Shown here: piece after piece, positions 12,312 through 25,039 of the stretch | Position numbering within the stretch: position 1 is the stretch's first letter | How the letters are laid out: each line of letters opens with the position of its first letter | NCBI GenBank assembly: GCA_013368315.1 | Contig: JAACJM010000146.1 | Location: 148,703 to 212,702, forward strand | Reading direction: 5' to 3' | Origin: Tetrapyrgos nigripes | Taxonomy: Eukaryota; Basidiomycota; Agaricomycetes; Agaricales; Campanellaceae | DNA: 64,000 nucleotides | The notes under the pieces: generated by a model | What the model saw: the letters and a program-made list of their open reading frames with translations, nothing else | The model's database searches: none | What the model was told of the DNA's origin: nothing | Program-made: the position numbers and the translations under genes

Positions 12312-12708
12312 GTATTTTGTGCTTACTTCAACTCAAGGAATTGTACAATCTATGTCATGCTCGACTTTGAAATGTCATTGAGTGTATCTTTGGTGCACCA
12401 GAGTATCCTTTCCAGACACAAGTCAAACTTCCACCAGCTGTGGCTGCTCTTCATAACTTTATTCACTGCTTGGATCCTACTGACAATGCCAAGGAACTGA
12501 ATCATATTTTTAATGCACATTCAGTAGCAGGTGCATCAGGCTCAAGTGGTTCAGGAGGTAGGGAGATTGAGGATGATGAGGGAATTTTGGGAAGCCAGGT
12601 GACTACTGCTGAAAGAGCAAGGGCAAACACAAGGTGGGATCAAATTACAGAGAGGATGTGGAAGGGCTATCAGTCATATTTAGCACAACAATAGTACTAG
12701 AAGACTAT

Positions 12709-13861
12709 CTACTCCTGAAGCTTCAACTTTAAGATCTTGGTACGAAGTTCAAGAAGTTCTGCAAGGTCACCATCCTTTGAAATGAGCAAGAGAAGTTTGG
12801 CTTTATCACCAAATGCCAAATCTGCTTCACCTCATACCAGTTCACAAGCCCACTTCTTGGATTCCTTAAATGAATCATCACTGTCACCTTTCATAGCTGA
12901 AGCAACATCACTCATTGCATGAGACATGCATCAGTGATGAAGAAGTAGACAATTGGCCACCTGCCCACTCACAACAACCAAGTTTGGGGCCTGGAGTATC
13001 AGCAAGAGCAGATGCCTTATGTTTCAAGCTCTGCAAACAGGCATCAACACATGTCAGTATTGAAAAAAGGATAGGGTATGTACCTTTTTGGGAGCAGGAG
13101 TAGCATCCTTCTCACTTTCATCCTCAGAGGATGTAGCTGTTGTATCACTGTCCTTACCAGCACAATAAGCATGGACACCAGTAGCTAGAGCCCCTCACAG
13201 GAGTTCCATCATCTCCAAGTAAATCAGAAAAGACTTTCCCTAGTAGCTAGCAATATGGGCATCAACCTACAGTACACAAAAAAAATAACTCAATTCACAT
13301 CAAAAACAAAAAGAGATAAAGATGTCTTACCTGAGCTAAAGCCTCCCATTGTTCATCACTCACTTCAACACACTGATTCTCCTCATCCCAACCCCAGCCA
13401 GACTTCTCAGCCAATGTCCTGAAGATATTAAACTCACCTTTGAGTTGAAAGGAATGGCATAAGTTCACTCAAAATAAAGAAAAAGCCTGTATGCACATAG
13501 TCCCAATGGTCATGGACACTCTGGTCAGACTTCGGTGCTCCACCACTCTCCACCTCACTCCCAGCCAGTGCAAGAACAACAGCAGTGATGGCCTTGCCCT
13601 TCCAACCACCATTGTCTTTGTTATTCCCCTCCTGCTTCTGCTCTAGTAACTCTCCCACCATTGTGGTGTCATTGGCTGCACTATAAACAGCACAGGGACA
13701 AGGTGTCTTGGGCTTTTTCAGAGTTGCTTTCAGTTGGGATGGGTCCTTAGGCTTGTTTTTGGAGCCACAAGGTCTGCTCCCATGCTTTTTGGAGCAGGAG
13801 TGACTGGGTCAGGTGCCCCAGTGTTGGGTTCTTGACTTTCTTTGTTGCTGGGCTTGTCCAT
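12709..13861 (-). pseudogene. Harbinger-associated Myb/SANT-like protein, second copy
   Basis: The start MDKPSNKESQEPNTGAPDPV is at 13861. Fragments in order: GELLEQKQEGNNKDNGGWKG with LALAGSEVESGGAPKSDQ (13661-13500), then an intron, LAEKSGWGWDEENQCVEV with DEQWEALAQ (about 13440-13330), another intron, GKSFLIYLEMMELL and GALATGVHAYCAGK (about 13240-13160), and a helical C-terminus ending KLKLQE at 12709. This is the Myb_DNA-bind_3 pattern also seen at the left end of the window. Stops interrupt it, including TAG at 13240-13242 at exactly the codon where the first copy has TGA. Convergent with the transposase. Confidence 0.75.
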
Positions 13862-14049
13862 AGAGCAGAGGGAGAGAAGAAAGAAAAAATTCTCATGCAT
13901 ATATTATTCAAAGTCTATCCAATCTGACGGTTTACTGAATGCACAACAGCAGGATAGTAACCATCAATCAATAAATTTGCCTATCCTATCCTACAGAGTA
14001 CTTTTGGCAGGCACAGCCTTATCTTATCCCAGTTACAGAACAGGGCCTT

Positions 14050-17000
14050 ACAAGTTCTATTTACATGTCTCTTGGTACACTCCTCAGACCTCTTCCTCCT
14101 ATTCCGTTACTTCAACAAGAGTGTTGTTCTTTCTTTTGCCTTCCTTTTCGATCTGTCTTGTCACCTCTCGTACGTCATTATAACTTTACTTAGTACCTTC
14201 TCCTTCATGGCAAAGCCGCTTCCTTGGCGCTCATTGATTTTTCACCCTTCTTCGTTATATCTATGTACCTCTCGTTTCACTTCTGTGACTTTGTGTCTTC
14301 ACACCTCGCAGCACATCCAACATTTTATTTGTACAAATTCTGCATGTAGGATATACTTATTTGTACTATGTACTCACCTGCCTGAAATTATACATAGACT
14401 TCCTGGCCCGATACTGGTTGTGGTGGGTGAATCTGAAAATAATATATCTGGTAAATCCCCAAAAAGGAAAGAAGAGAAGAGAGAAAAAGGAGGAGTTTGT
14501 TTGTAATCTCACCTGTTGTCCTGGTTTCTAACTGGATTACATTGCTCATTATGTCCGTGGCTTGATGTACATCTCTTTTTACTCAAAAAACCACGTCAGA
14601 TCCAGTTCGAAAGATGTGGATCCAACTTTCTGATACTGATTAAGAGTATATGTCCTCCTGTACCAGGAATATATCCTTTTTACTCAGTTCTTTTGGCTTC
14701 CAAGGTCTTATGTACATCATAGTAGTCTCCTGATTTTTTTTCCAGAGGTCCTGGAGTCCAAGAGCAAGCAAAAATGCTTTTTTTGCGAAAAGATCGAAAA
14801 AGGAAATTGCTGATACTGAAAGCCGCAACCGGCAATGTTGGCTGTGAAGATGACGCATCATCGGGCTGCGCTGGCTTCAACACTTCCACACTTCACCTTT
14901 TCCGCTATTTGAAGGGCTCAACCCCTCAAGTGGTATTTTATCTCTTTGAATATGCTCAAATCTTACTCACTGCTGAAGGAGCGGGTCACAACGCGACTGG
15001 TCGCATTTTTTTGGTGTTGCTAATGGCGAACACACCCAGGCATAAAGGCTAGGAGACATGAGTAGATTCGTCATGAATCGTGGCTGCAAGTACGCAATCC
15101 TGTGGTAGTGGACTCAAGCCATCCTTTCCCTACTTGGTGCTGCTGACACGTCTATTCCAGACATTGAGACGACATCCAAGATACAAAATACTCAAAAGAT
15201 ACTTGCAATATACATTGCTCCAGGTACGTTAGACATCTTATTTCCCGTTGTGATCAATTAATTAACATTCCCTCTCATCTTATCTTCCCAACCCGTTGCA
15301 CATCTATGATTAGGACGCTTCAGACTGCACCTTTCCGTGGTCTACCAATATGACCAATATGACACTCTTGCATGACCACTGCATTCCTCAGGACTTATTC
15401 CAAACTTGCATTTGCGCCAAGGTTTGCCAATTTTTTCATTAGCCAGGGTATTGTGGTATGTCTTGATTCCAAAGTCTGAGCAGGCATTTGACTAATATTT
15501 TGTTTTCTGTTCCGTTTTGCTGCGTAGATTAAGTGCTGATGTTTTGAGGATGTGGGATCTGGATCTGAAGGGATCTTGGCTGAAGTGGCGAGTTTTGAAG
15601 GAGATGATGAAGTCTGACTGATGGTCCATGGAAGCTAGAGAAATGTGGATTTGGGAAGTATATGTTGTAGGAGACTGGTAGGAGACTGTATTCATAGCTA
15701 TGATTGGTACCCTAAATGTGAAGCCCTTCATCAGGTGCACCTTTGACTACACCACAGTAGGATAGACGAAGGACGAATCATTCCTTGAGAACGCGTTGAC
15801 GTGAGCGGCGACTGGCTCATACACTTATCAGTCAGTTGCCAAAAAGGGCATATCTTGCATTACATAACCTTATCAGTATTGATATCAGTATCAACCACCA
15901 CAATGGATACTGCCCTGACTCCCCGGACTTTCAAGACTTTTTTCTCACAGACAGAAGTTTGACTTTCCTCCCACAGATGCCCCAGATGAAAAAAGATCAG
16001 AGACTTTTGCTCTCCCAGACACTACAGATTCTTAGCTACAGACCACAGATACAATTCCCCAGACACCAGACTGCAAAGACATGGACTCCCAGACCAGTTC
16101 ATAGCATAGATAGTAATGACTGGTGAGCAGTAGTCACTTGTGAGGCAAGCACTCCTGAGTGCTGGATATTACTGGGATGTTGCTGAATTTTCCATCTTAG
16201 ATGGAAACGACTGTAATTAGACCGTAACCTGTAAGATCAAAAGACTAAGACCGAAAATGACTGTAATTAGACAGCACAGTTCAAAGCTTCAACGACAATG
16301 TGTCATCATTTCAGTGGTCCAACTAGATCTAGCAGGCTTGCTGGATATTCAGATGAATTTTATGGCATGTGGTAGCATGGAAAAACCAAGCTCCTTCTTC
16401 AGTCAAGCATCCAGCGAAATATCCAGATCAAATATACAGGACAATATTCAGCAAATGTCACCTCAGGCACCCCCTGGTACCTACCTTGTTAGGTGGTATA
16501 GTCTCTGTTCATAGTTTGACCTTAAGGTGGGTAAATACCTGGGGGACTACCTAGGCTCATGGGAGTTCCCAATACCTCTAGGAAGCCCCCAGGTATTGGC
16601 TTTTGACTCCCAGGATCCCCATAGCTGGTGTTTCTGGGAGCTCACATTCGTCAACTGGGAGCTTCCACTACTGTCAAAATGTCACAGGGTGTCAGGGGTC
16701 CCTTTTATCACCAAAATTTGCCATTTTGTTTTTTTTAAGTGGGTTTAATATATGTTATTGTATTCTACTGCATTTTACTGCTACATGTATGTTGTTAACT
16801 GTGCGGAAAGTCCTAGAATAGCCTCAGAATTAGCACCACTAATGAAGATGCCCTCCATGACGTGTACACTGTCCCTACTTGGTTTAAAGATTCACCAATG
16901 ATTCTTTAGCAACACCAAGTCATTGTGTACAATGCAGAAAAAGACCCGAGAAGGTCTGCACGATTAATTGGGGTGCAAGTGATGTAGAGGACAATGGCCA

Positions 17001-17290
17001 CATTGTGAAAGGTGTATAATTGAGTTTGGCAGGTGCCTTTATTTTTGCAAACCATTGTAGATTGTAAACTGATTGAAACAAGAAAAGACTAAGACTTTGC
17101 TTTATTTATCCGGGCACAGATCAAATAGTATGAAACATACAGAATTAAATACGCAAGATTAAAACCAAGTTGTTTATACACCCACAGAGCATAGGCATCC
17201 TTATCAACGAAAGACATTGCATACTAGATACATTAACTTTCTTAAGTCAATCTCTCCAAAGAAAATATCCCTTTCTGAGAAATTTGCAGC
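14050..17290. other. Intergenic, no supported gene
   Basis: No reading frame here has a domain I recognise and none is long. The 16500-16680 stretch carries GGGAGTTCCC and GGGAGCTC-like words related to the minisatellite that begins at about 17290, so the array family may have begun to spread here. Confidence 0.5.
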
Positions 17291-17730
17291 AAGCCACTGG
17301 TAGCTACCATGCCTTCACTGGGGGTTCCCAATCCCTCCCTGGGAGCTCCCGCTCCCTCCCTGGGATCCACAGGTAGCTACCATGGTTTTACTGGGAGCTC
17401 CCGCTCCCTCCCTGGGAGCCACTGGTAGCTACCACGGTTTTACTGGGAGCTCCCACTCCCTCCCTGGGATCCACAGGTAGCTACCACAGTTTCACAGGGA
17501 GCTCCTGCTCCCTCCCTGGAAGCCACAGGTAGCTACCACACCTTCACTGAGGGCTCCCACTCCCTCCCTGGAAGCCACAGGTAGCTACCACGCCTTCACT
17601 AGGGGCTCCTGCTCCCTCCCTGGAAGCCACAGGTAGCTACCATGGTTTTACTGGGAGCTCCCATTCCCTTCCCTGGGAGCCACAGGTAGCTACCACCCCT
17701 TCACTGGGGGCTCCCAATTACTCCCCCCTA
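17290..17730. repeat. 52-bp minisatellite carrying two perfect palindromes per unit
   Basis: The palindrome GGTAGCTACC recurs at 17299, 17372, 17424, 17476, 17528, 17580, 17632 and 17685, a 52-bp period with one longer first step and one 53-bp step. Units also hold GGGAGCTCCC (perfect in some copies, GGGGGCTCCC in others) and a TCCCTCCCTGGGA stretch. Eight units, diverged by a few bases each. It lies about 100 bp downstream of the KDZ transposase 3' end. Confidence 0.9.
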
Positions 17731-17830
17731 TTCTCTCCAAATGGTGTTGAAGCGCGTTGGTTGTTGGACAGTCTTCCACCAGATTAATCAGGTTAATTAA
17801 TTCATATTGTACTACCTATATTTGATACAT

Positions 17831-20800
17831 TTACTCTACTACCGCTACAACTACGTCCATTTCTACTCGCTCCTGATCCCTGTAGCCTTCAATGATGTCT
17901 CGGGAGTCAAGTTGTTCAGTTAGACTATCACTATGACCTTCCATATACTCTATTCCAAACTCATCATCATTGTCGCATCAATAAGTGTTTGTCTTCGTGC
18001 AACCTGGATTTGACTATCTGTAGGGCAGTTTGAACCCCAGTCGAAGTTGTCATCAAACAGGAAGGAATGTTCCCAGTGGACATAAGCTTTCAACAGGAAC
18101 TGCTTTCACTGCTCCAGTTGATGCAACAGTCCACATTCATCCTCTTTGAAACATAAAAAAAATTAATTAGTTCAAGTTGGAGGGCAGAGCAAAAAGCCTT
18201 ACCTTTGCAAGAGTTCATAGCCAACGAGACAATTTCCCATTCTTCTGCAAACCATTCACATAAGGACCTCTGTTCCCTCTTTAAGTGTTCCTCCTCCTCA
18301 GTGGCACGGTCAAGCTCCAATATAGCTCTAATCCCCTTTCTCACATCCTTGTCCCCCATCCATGGTGGCAGTGTATTGCTCAACTCACGGTTGAGTCCCT
18401 CATCTTGCCAAATGTCTTTGTCAACGTCCAAGTTGAAGAGATTTCCTTTCTCTATCTTCTGTGGTGCAATGGTGAGCGGGCGCCTTTCCCTGGCATATCA
18501 GACGAGATATGTCATCACAGGGACGACAAGCATTATTAGTACACTGTGTACTCTGCACAATCAGTAAATAAACTTGCCGCTTCTCTGATATCGGTAGCAT
18601 TTTTCTAGCCGGGTTAGTTCAAATTTCCGAGCAATTAACTTCTGACAGAGGCATTGTTTGACCGTGAGAGCATTTAGTCGTTTGGTGAAAAAGGGATGGT
18701 TTCGGGCTCTGCTGGACCAAGCTGGTGTTCCTTTTGGATCAGCTTGGTACGGAGTTGATCCCTTGATTGATGTGCTTTGACGAGTTTGTCTTGCATTGCC
18801 ACGGTTTTGTAGCACTCGGTGTTTGGCGATCATCACTCACTCGAGATCGTTTATCTTCGATTCCATGATGTCCAAGTTTTCATGAAGACGAAGGGCTTCC
18901 TTTACAGCTGCTTTACCAGCATGAGGGTTTTGTTCTGGATAATTAAGTGTTAGCCAACTATGTATTAAAATAAAAAAACAATAAACACACTTGGAAGAGG
19001 CTTAGTTTGTGCTTTAACCTGCTTGTCCCACTGCAACCTAAGAAAACCCTCATCTACTTTGCATTCTGCCACGGCTTTAGCAGCTTCTTCCCGTTGATTG
19101 TGTAGAATCCTCTTCCTGTTGATTGTGTAGCATCCTCTTCTTGCGCTCTAGGGCACTCGCAGAGCTCAGAAGCACCTGATTGTTATGCTGGTGGAGCTGC
19201 ATATCCAGTGTATATAACCAAAGGTAAAACTGTAGACTCATTAGCACCTTATTATTCCAGACTACACAAGCATCACTCACCCCAACAACTCTGGTGTATG
19301 CTACCAGATGATTCAGACAGCTCCAACATTGTTCACAACCTTCTCCATCACAAAACCTGAACCAAATGCGTTTCCGGGGGTGGTATATCAGTTGACAAGC
19401 CCAGTTGTGACCGTACACATGGAATACAGAAACTGCCCAATAGATGCGCTTGTGGAAACCTTTGAGAAAGCCCCACTTCAAACAGCTATGTTCCAACTGT
19501 CAAGCAATGTTGTACAGTATTCCGACCTTCCAGCTATCCGGGATATGCTCGAAGAGAGTGGCGATTAAGGCTAATGCGTAATGTTGTTTCTCGCCAACGG
19601 ACTCCATAGAAACCATAAACAGCGCTGCATCATGGATACAAAACATGCCAGCGCAGGCAGTCGTGTCATAACCTGCTGCCAGTGATTTACCCAAGTTCTC
19701 CTGAGCTGCATGAAAGCTAGATTGGCATCCATCAAGGGCGAATTTCGGTACACGCATGCCATGCTCGAAATGGTCCTGTACCCCGAGTTCATCGTCTCCT
19801 TTGCCTCGTTTTGGTGGGCGACCATTCCTTGTGTCCTCAACATGTGACTCCCACTCCTTTACTGTCTCCTCCGGAATGAAGAAGGTGTCCAGATGGAAAT
19901 GAGAAGGGTCTCGAGTACTCTTCTTGTTATGCTTCTGCATGAAGCAAGTGTCTATCATCACGAAACAACGAGGTCCAGGTGCAGCCTCCTCAGTTGATGT
20001 GCCACCAAAACACTTCAGACATCATGAATGGAGATATTCACTGGGATGGTGGCGTTGTCGCTGCAGTGCTACCAGAGAATTCTCAGATGAAGTAGCTGGA
20101 GTAATGGATGATGAGGGATGGGTATTGGACGAACTCGGATTCCCTGGGTTCACAAATGAAGGAGATGCATCAGAAGTGGAGGCAGCTGCAGGAGTAGAAG
20201 GAGCTGGAATTATTGGTGATGACAAATGAGGATTGAATGAAGTCGAGTTATTCGCCTGATTCACCTCGCCTGATGAGGGCTCCTCAGGCTGGGAAGGAAC
20301 AGAGAGTTGACCTCTAGCAATCTCCAACTTTATTTTGACTCGTTCTTGTGTGGCGTCCCGTAGGCTTTGGAACCACAACAAGCAGTTCCCAAAACGCTGG
20401 CATAAAGGGTCCTGGCCATGGAGTCGGTAGCCTTGCTCAGAAAGCTGCTTGATCAGTGTTCCATTCCAGGCAGTCACGTTGGGGGAAATCTGCAAGTAGA
20501 GTCGAGTTACAAAATTGAGCATTCGTATATCGACAGCTAGTGTTGGTAGCAAAGGCGCACAGGGAAAGAAGCTGTTCTTGATGAGCTGGACGGCAGCAGG
20601 AGCACAATCTTCGCAGATCCAAAACTGTAGTGTCTCGATACCTATAGAAAGACTCACATTTAGTTAATATTTAAGTGTGAGCACAAAAGATGTACTGTTG
20701 AACTGAATCATCGACACCGAATGCCAACGACCCCTTTCACACCCACAGCTCTGGGCAAACTGCCTCTCAGGTTTATTTTGTAGGTTTTCTGTCCTTCTCA

Positions 20801-21209
20801 GCAGCTCCATATAGTGATCCACCAGCAACGGTATTGTGGACTTCAGCCAACGTCTCCACTGACACTCTTTCTTCAACCTATGGGATTGTTTACGAGGAGA
20901 GATGGACTCTGCCTGCGTAAACTCTTGCAATGATGGGTCCAATGAATCCTCAGGGGCTGAAGGAAAGGCGGTGAGAGGCTGGTTTTCTTCATCCAGCTGA
21001 GCAGGATGATCCCTGTTCAGCCCAATTTGACCATGAAGACAAGGCAAATCTGGTTGTGGGGTCAATGTGACACCTCCACCCATGTAGATGAGCTCTTCAT
21101 GCCCAGCATTCCTTCGTTGTTTCGTCCCAGGTTCCACAAGCTTAGGCCTATAGTCTTCGGCTGTAAGCCTCTCCTGATGCTTCTTTGGTTGTTTGTAGCG
21201 GCTGGTCAT
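17831..21209 (-). pseudogene. KDZ (Kyakuja-Dileera-Zisupton) transposase with CxC1 region, probably decayed
   Basis: Minus-strand order: N-terminus MTSRYKQPKKHQERL (21209) with HYMELLRRTENLQNK; a CxC1-type cysteine cluster (CEDCAPAAVQLIKNSFFPCA; CQRFGNCLLWFQSLRDAT, 20600-20330); a proline/serine-rich linker; the transposase core with FALDGCQSSFHAAQE, YDTTACAGMFCIHDAALFMV and GEKQHYALALIATLFEHIP (19760-19520), then FHVYGHNWACQLIYHPRKRI and FCDGEGCEQCWSCLNHLVAY (19430-19310); a C-terminal helical part (RNHPFFTKRLNAL; LPPWMGDKDVRKGIRAIL) ending about 17831. KDZ elements are cut-and-paste transposons expanded in mushroom fungi. Several introns are present. In-frame stops near 18835 and 18110 and frame jumps suggest loss of function, although some may be unrecognised introns. 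Confidence 0.82.
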
Positions 21210-21242
21210 ACTAAAATGGGCAAAAGTAAGAAAAGAAAATAA

Positions 21243-22765
21243 GAAGGCTTGGTAATCCCAATGGTGTCAAAGCCAAATAAGGAAATTGAACTTGGTTGAG
21301 CAGACCAACGGGTCTGTCAATCGCAATAGTTTAACATCATTGCGGACGCAACTGTTGTGGGTCATTGTTCTAATGTTATTTCTTATTTCACAGACACTCG
21401 CTTATTAGAGATTGAACAGTTAACTCACGAAGGCCTGGCCTTTTACATGTTCATTGTTGAATCAGGAGGGCCTGATCTAAGTGCGTCCTTCCTTCTTTCA
21501 AACCTTCACTGACAATTCTCTTTCTCCAGGTGGTCTCCCATTGGTAGCTTGGTCTTGCTCAAGAGACCGTCACCGTTGACACCGATGAGGTGGATCCTTC
21601 CCTTCAGCTCAACCTCTCCCTTGGGACGCAATCTAATCCCATTGAGCTTGATAGTGATTAATTCACACTGTTTTAATCTGGTACACTATCATTCTTCTTT
21701 TAGCAGTAATATGACTTACCTGACATCGAGCAGTACAATGCAACCAAATAGTTCTTTTGTTCTCCCCTCCCCAACGTAGTCTTGACATCATCAACCTCAA
21801 CAGCGTAGTTTAATGTCATTTCGGACGACATTTACTTCCTAGTTCACTTTTTGTGTATTATAGCCCATGATATTACTTGGATTCTCAAGATAGTTTGAAA
21901 TACATTTCTGTATAGATAGTCCGTTGAAAAAAAAAAAACAAAGTACTATCACTCTATGCTACAAATGTTCTTAAGCATCCCTTGAGCAAAAACACTACTA
22001 CGATGGATAACTATTTGCTACAAAAGGTAGTTCATCACGAAAATGTCCAGCTTAATGTAAGCCCTGATAGGTGCTTACCAGAGCCCTAATGGGAGACAAG
22101 AGATAAAAAGGCTTAGGCATCTTGTAGCAGCTTAAAAGGGAAGGTGGTTTTCATATTTGAGCATACAATAGTCAAAAGTATTTCAGAAATCCGAAATTAT
22201 TATTGTTCTTAGCAGGTTTGGAATGATTCTGATTATTGGATTGATCATAATTGTACTGAGTATTATCTGCCCATACATGGACCAAAAGATATTTGCAGCT
22301 CTCAAGACAGCATAAGCGGCATGCTTATATTCGGGCTTGCAAGCGGGTATATCAAGAAAAATGAAAGTTGACATTGGGATGAAATACAAGCAACAAAATC
22401 ATTTCAGACATGATATCATTCATAATTATTATGAGACCTTATGAGCGCATATAAGGCTCAGAAGAATATTGATACTAGTAAGAGCATAAAAGGTGTCAAA
22501 AGAAATAAGGCGAGTCTAATGCTCACAATGACACCTGGCCTTATAAGCCATCACAAGGGTCAAATTTCATTCATAGCCTTTAAGCCTTCACTATTATTCT
22601 TGTCCTTACATTGGAACATGATCGGCAAAATAAGGTCAAGGGGAATAAGCATTAATGAGTACAAAACATTACAACACTGGAAGCTACACTAGGATTACAT
22701 TAGAACACAGCAGAGGCAACATCAGCAAAGGTAAGCACAACAGAAAGAACAGAGCAAGGAAAACA
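21243..22765. other. Intergenic with one weak coding-like patch
   Basis: On the minus strand, 21660-21530 reads ITIKLNGIRLRPKGEVELKG then RIHLIGVNGDGLLSKTKL, and 21830-21720 reads MSSEMTLNYAVEVDDVK with GEQKNYLVALYCSMSG. These are alternating hydrophobic patterns that look translated and may be two exons of one small decayed gene. I do not recognise the family. The rest (21850-22765) is AT-rich with nothing supportable. Confidence 0.25.
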
Positions 22766-24712
22766 CTAAGTAGAGAGACCCAAGGCAGGACTAGTAGCAT
22801 GAGAACCAGCAGCAGAAGAAGAGCCCTCACCACCTGGCAAAGATTCTTGCAGACCCTCACCTTCACCAGCAGCGCCAGCACCCTCACCAGCACCAGCACC
22901 AGCAACGGAAGTGGCGGCGGAAGCAGCAGCAGCAGCAACTTCGTCGGCGGCTTTCTTCTCAGCAGCCTTGCGAGCTTGAAAGGCCTTGATGCGATCTTGA
23001 CGTTCCTTCTCCATGGATTCGGCCTCGTCACCGGATTCCAGGTCCGAGTCTTCAATATCGTCATCCTCAGGAACCCGACCGAAGACGCAACTAGGAAAGG
23101 AAAATGAATCAGAAGAGAGAAGACGAAAGAGAAAAAAAGACGCACGAATTCCACCACTTTATGGTTTCCTGGGCCCACTCGTCATTCTCGAGGTCGAATC
23201 TCGCAACGATGTCTTGATGGAATTGTTGGTAACCAAAGTCATTGTCGCTCGGGACCCATCGTTCCTCACTGGAGAGGGCAAAGCGTACCTAGGAGAAGTA
23301 CGGTGTAATATTAGCAAGACGTACAAGAAAAGAGAACGAGGAAATGAATAAGAGAGACAAAGACTTACGTGGCAGCAAACGGTGGCGATGAACCCAGGCG
23401 TAATGGACTTGATGTCGTTCTGCTTGGCGTTGCAGCGTTTTGGTGCGGCGTTGAAATTCTTGACTCCGGTGAGGGCCTTGCCTTGTCCAAAAAGCATAGC
23501 GCAAGCAGTCTGTAAACGTTACATCAAAAAGAGTGGAAAGAAAAAGTAGAAAAAGAAATGAAAATCTTACCCGGATGAGGAGCAAGTTCCGAAAAAGACC
23601 ATCCCACTCCTTGCCTTTGCCTTGCTGGTATTGGTCGGCAGCGTAGACGAAGTATGGCATCGAGGAGTTGTTGACCTTGGACTTGCCTGTAGCCATCTTG
23701 TTCTTGATCCTGCAAGGACGTTAGCATCGGACAGATGAATAAACATTGAAAGACAAAACTTACTTTTTAGAGTCAGTGAGGAATGCTCTACGAAGGGATC
23801 GAGGGCAGAGGAGCTCGGCGGTGAAGTCGTTCTTGTAGCCTCGGGAGACCTTCGTTGTTTCTTCAGTAGATATGGGTGGGGTGTCGTTGTCGGGATCTGG
23901 GAGCATCCACTTCAGTACCTTGTAGCGGATGAGGTTTGTGTCGGCAACACGAGCTGCATCAGCAGCCTGGTCAAGCTTACAAGGTGTCAGTGGGTGATCG
24001 ACGAGAAAAGGAATAACCACGTACCATTCTCAAAAAGCTCGCCAACGTGTCATCGTCTTCAGGGCCATTGCCGCCTTCAGCCTCCTTCTCAAGGTAAGCG
24101 TCGAGGTCCTCAGCGAAAGAAGGAACACGCTTGATCAAGGCTTCAACCGCCTTGATGTGCCACTCGATATCCGCCTCGGACCTGCAAGAAAAAAGTGTTT
24201 ATACGCGCATACAGTCAGCTCCCAATCAGATATCAAAAAGGATAGTACGCACATGTCTTCGACAAATGGATCATCCTTGTTCTCAGAAGCCCAAGAGACA
24301 CGCAACGCGGTTGAAGGTGTGATATAGGGCGACTGGGTCCAGTACCACCACTGAGCTGCGTGGATATACTGTTTTTCCTTTGTATGCCTAGGATAGGCGT
24401 GTTAGCACAAGGGTAGAAGTAGAATATGTCAATCACTTACACTTTCTTGGAACGCTTACGCGACTTTTCAACGACGACAATGACGCGTTTGCTCCCAGTG
24501 GATTGGGTGTCGTCAGCGGAGTCGTCGCCAGACGGTTCTTGAGATCGACGCGAACTTGCTGAAGTCCGAGAGCTTGACAAGTGACGAGGGGAGGAAGAGC
24601 GATGAGAGGAGGAAGAACGACGAGATGAGGAGTTGGGCTCTTGGTGACGAGCTGAAGAAGACGTTGAGGAGCTTGTAGGTTCTTTCCTGGGTCGGTTAGG
24701 CGGTCGAGACAT
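22766..24712 (-). CDS. DUF6698-type protein of unknown function
   Basis: The N-terminus is disordered and rich in Ser, Arg and Pro (MSRPPNRPRKEPTS; SSSHRSSSPRHLSS) with a basic KSRKRSKKV. Exons then give QYIHAAQWWYWTQSPYITP, AVEALIKRVPSFAEDLDAYL, RVADTNLIRYKVLKWMLPDP, SRGYKNDFTAELLCPRSLRR, MPYFVYAADQYQQGKGKEW, DIKSITPGFIATVCCHV, RFALSSEERWVP and an acidic/alanine-rich tail ending PALGLST. The succession RG(Y/F)..D.TG.LLCP, W/PYF.YAD and G...ITP..IA......RFALSS is the pattern I know from DUF6698 proteins, which are numerous in Agaricomycetes. About seven short introns; no stop is needed to join the exons, so it may be intact. An earlier start at 24835 is possible. Function unknown. Confidence 0.65.
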
Positions 24713-25039
24713 GGCAGGCACTGCTGGAGGAGGCATTGGGTAGGAGCAAGACGAGGGAGATGGTGGTGGTTGAGAGTAAAGGAACGAGCGTCGAGACGAC
24801 AAGTCTTTAGCATCTGAAGATAAACAAGTGAACAAACAAAAATTGTGACATCACACAAAGCTTTACTGACCGCTCGTTCACTCTTTCGCTGCATTCTCAC
24901 CATATACATACAAGATATGTGTATTAAAGTACATATACCGTACATAGACATTGTTAAATACTAATGGTATGAAAAAAAAATGACAAAAAAACGTAAAAAG
25001 GTAGCATATAGTCAGCCTTTGGTCCAATATTTGACCCAA

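Larger units (their letters stand above)
10690..12694 (+). pseudogene. Harbinger DDE transposase fragment, split by Copia insertion
   Basis: The sequence begins mid-gene at GAFYCKYVKLPST (about 10705) and continues through FSGYFDDCIGAI (the first catalytic Asp region, with the following DGCHF lost), GWEGSATDGCVFDDAQQ, YLANVGFPSYDALLVPY and HYHLKEWEQ to about 11103. The Copia element intervenes at 11131-12311. Coding similarity resumes with LQLKELYNLCHA..., in a shifted frame, and a clean C-terminal frame at 12440-12694 (AALHNFIHCLDPTDNAKELNHIF ... WKGYQSYLAQQ) that matches element 1 closely. The transposase was probably already broken or was killed by the insertion. Confidence 0.8.
10690..14047. 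mobile_element. Second PIF/Harbinger element, 5'-truncated and interrupted by a Copia element
   Basis: It contains a plus-strand transposase and a convergent minus-strand Myb/SANT gene, the mirror image of the element at 1-2748, and the protein fragments are clearly of the same family (GAFYCKYVKLPST in both). The right end reads AGTTACAGAACAGGGCC followed by TTA at 14031-14050. The left end and first transposase exons are absent; Gypsy sequence lies there instead. A Copia derivative with LTRs sits inside at 11131-12311. Confidence 0.75.
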
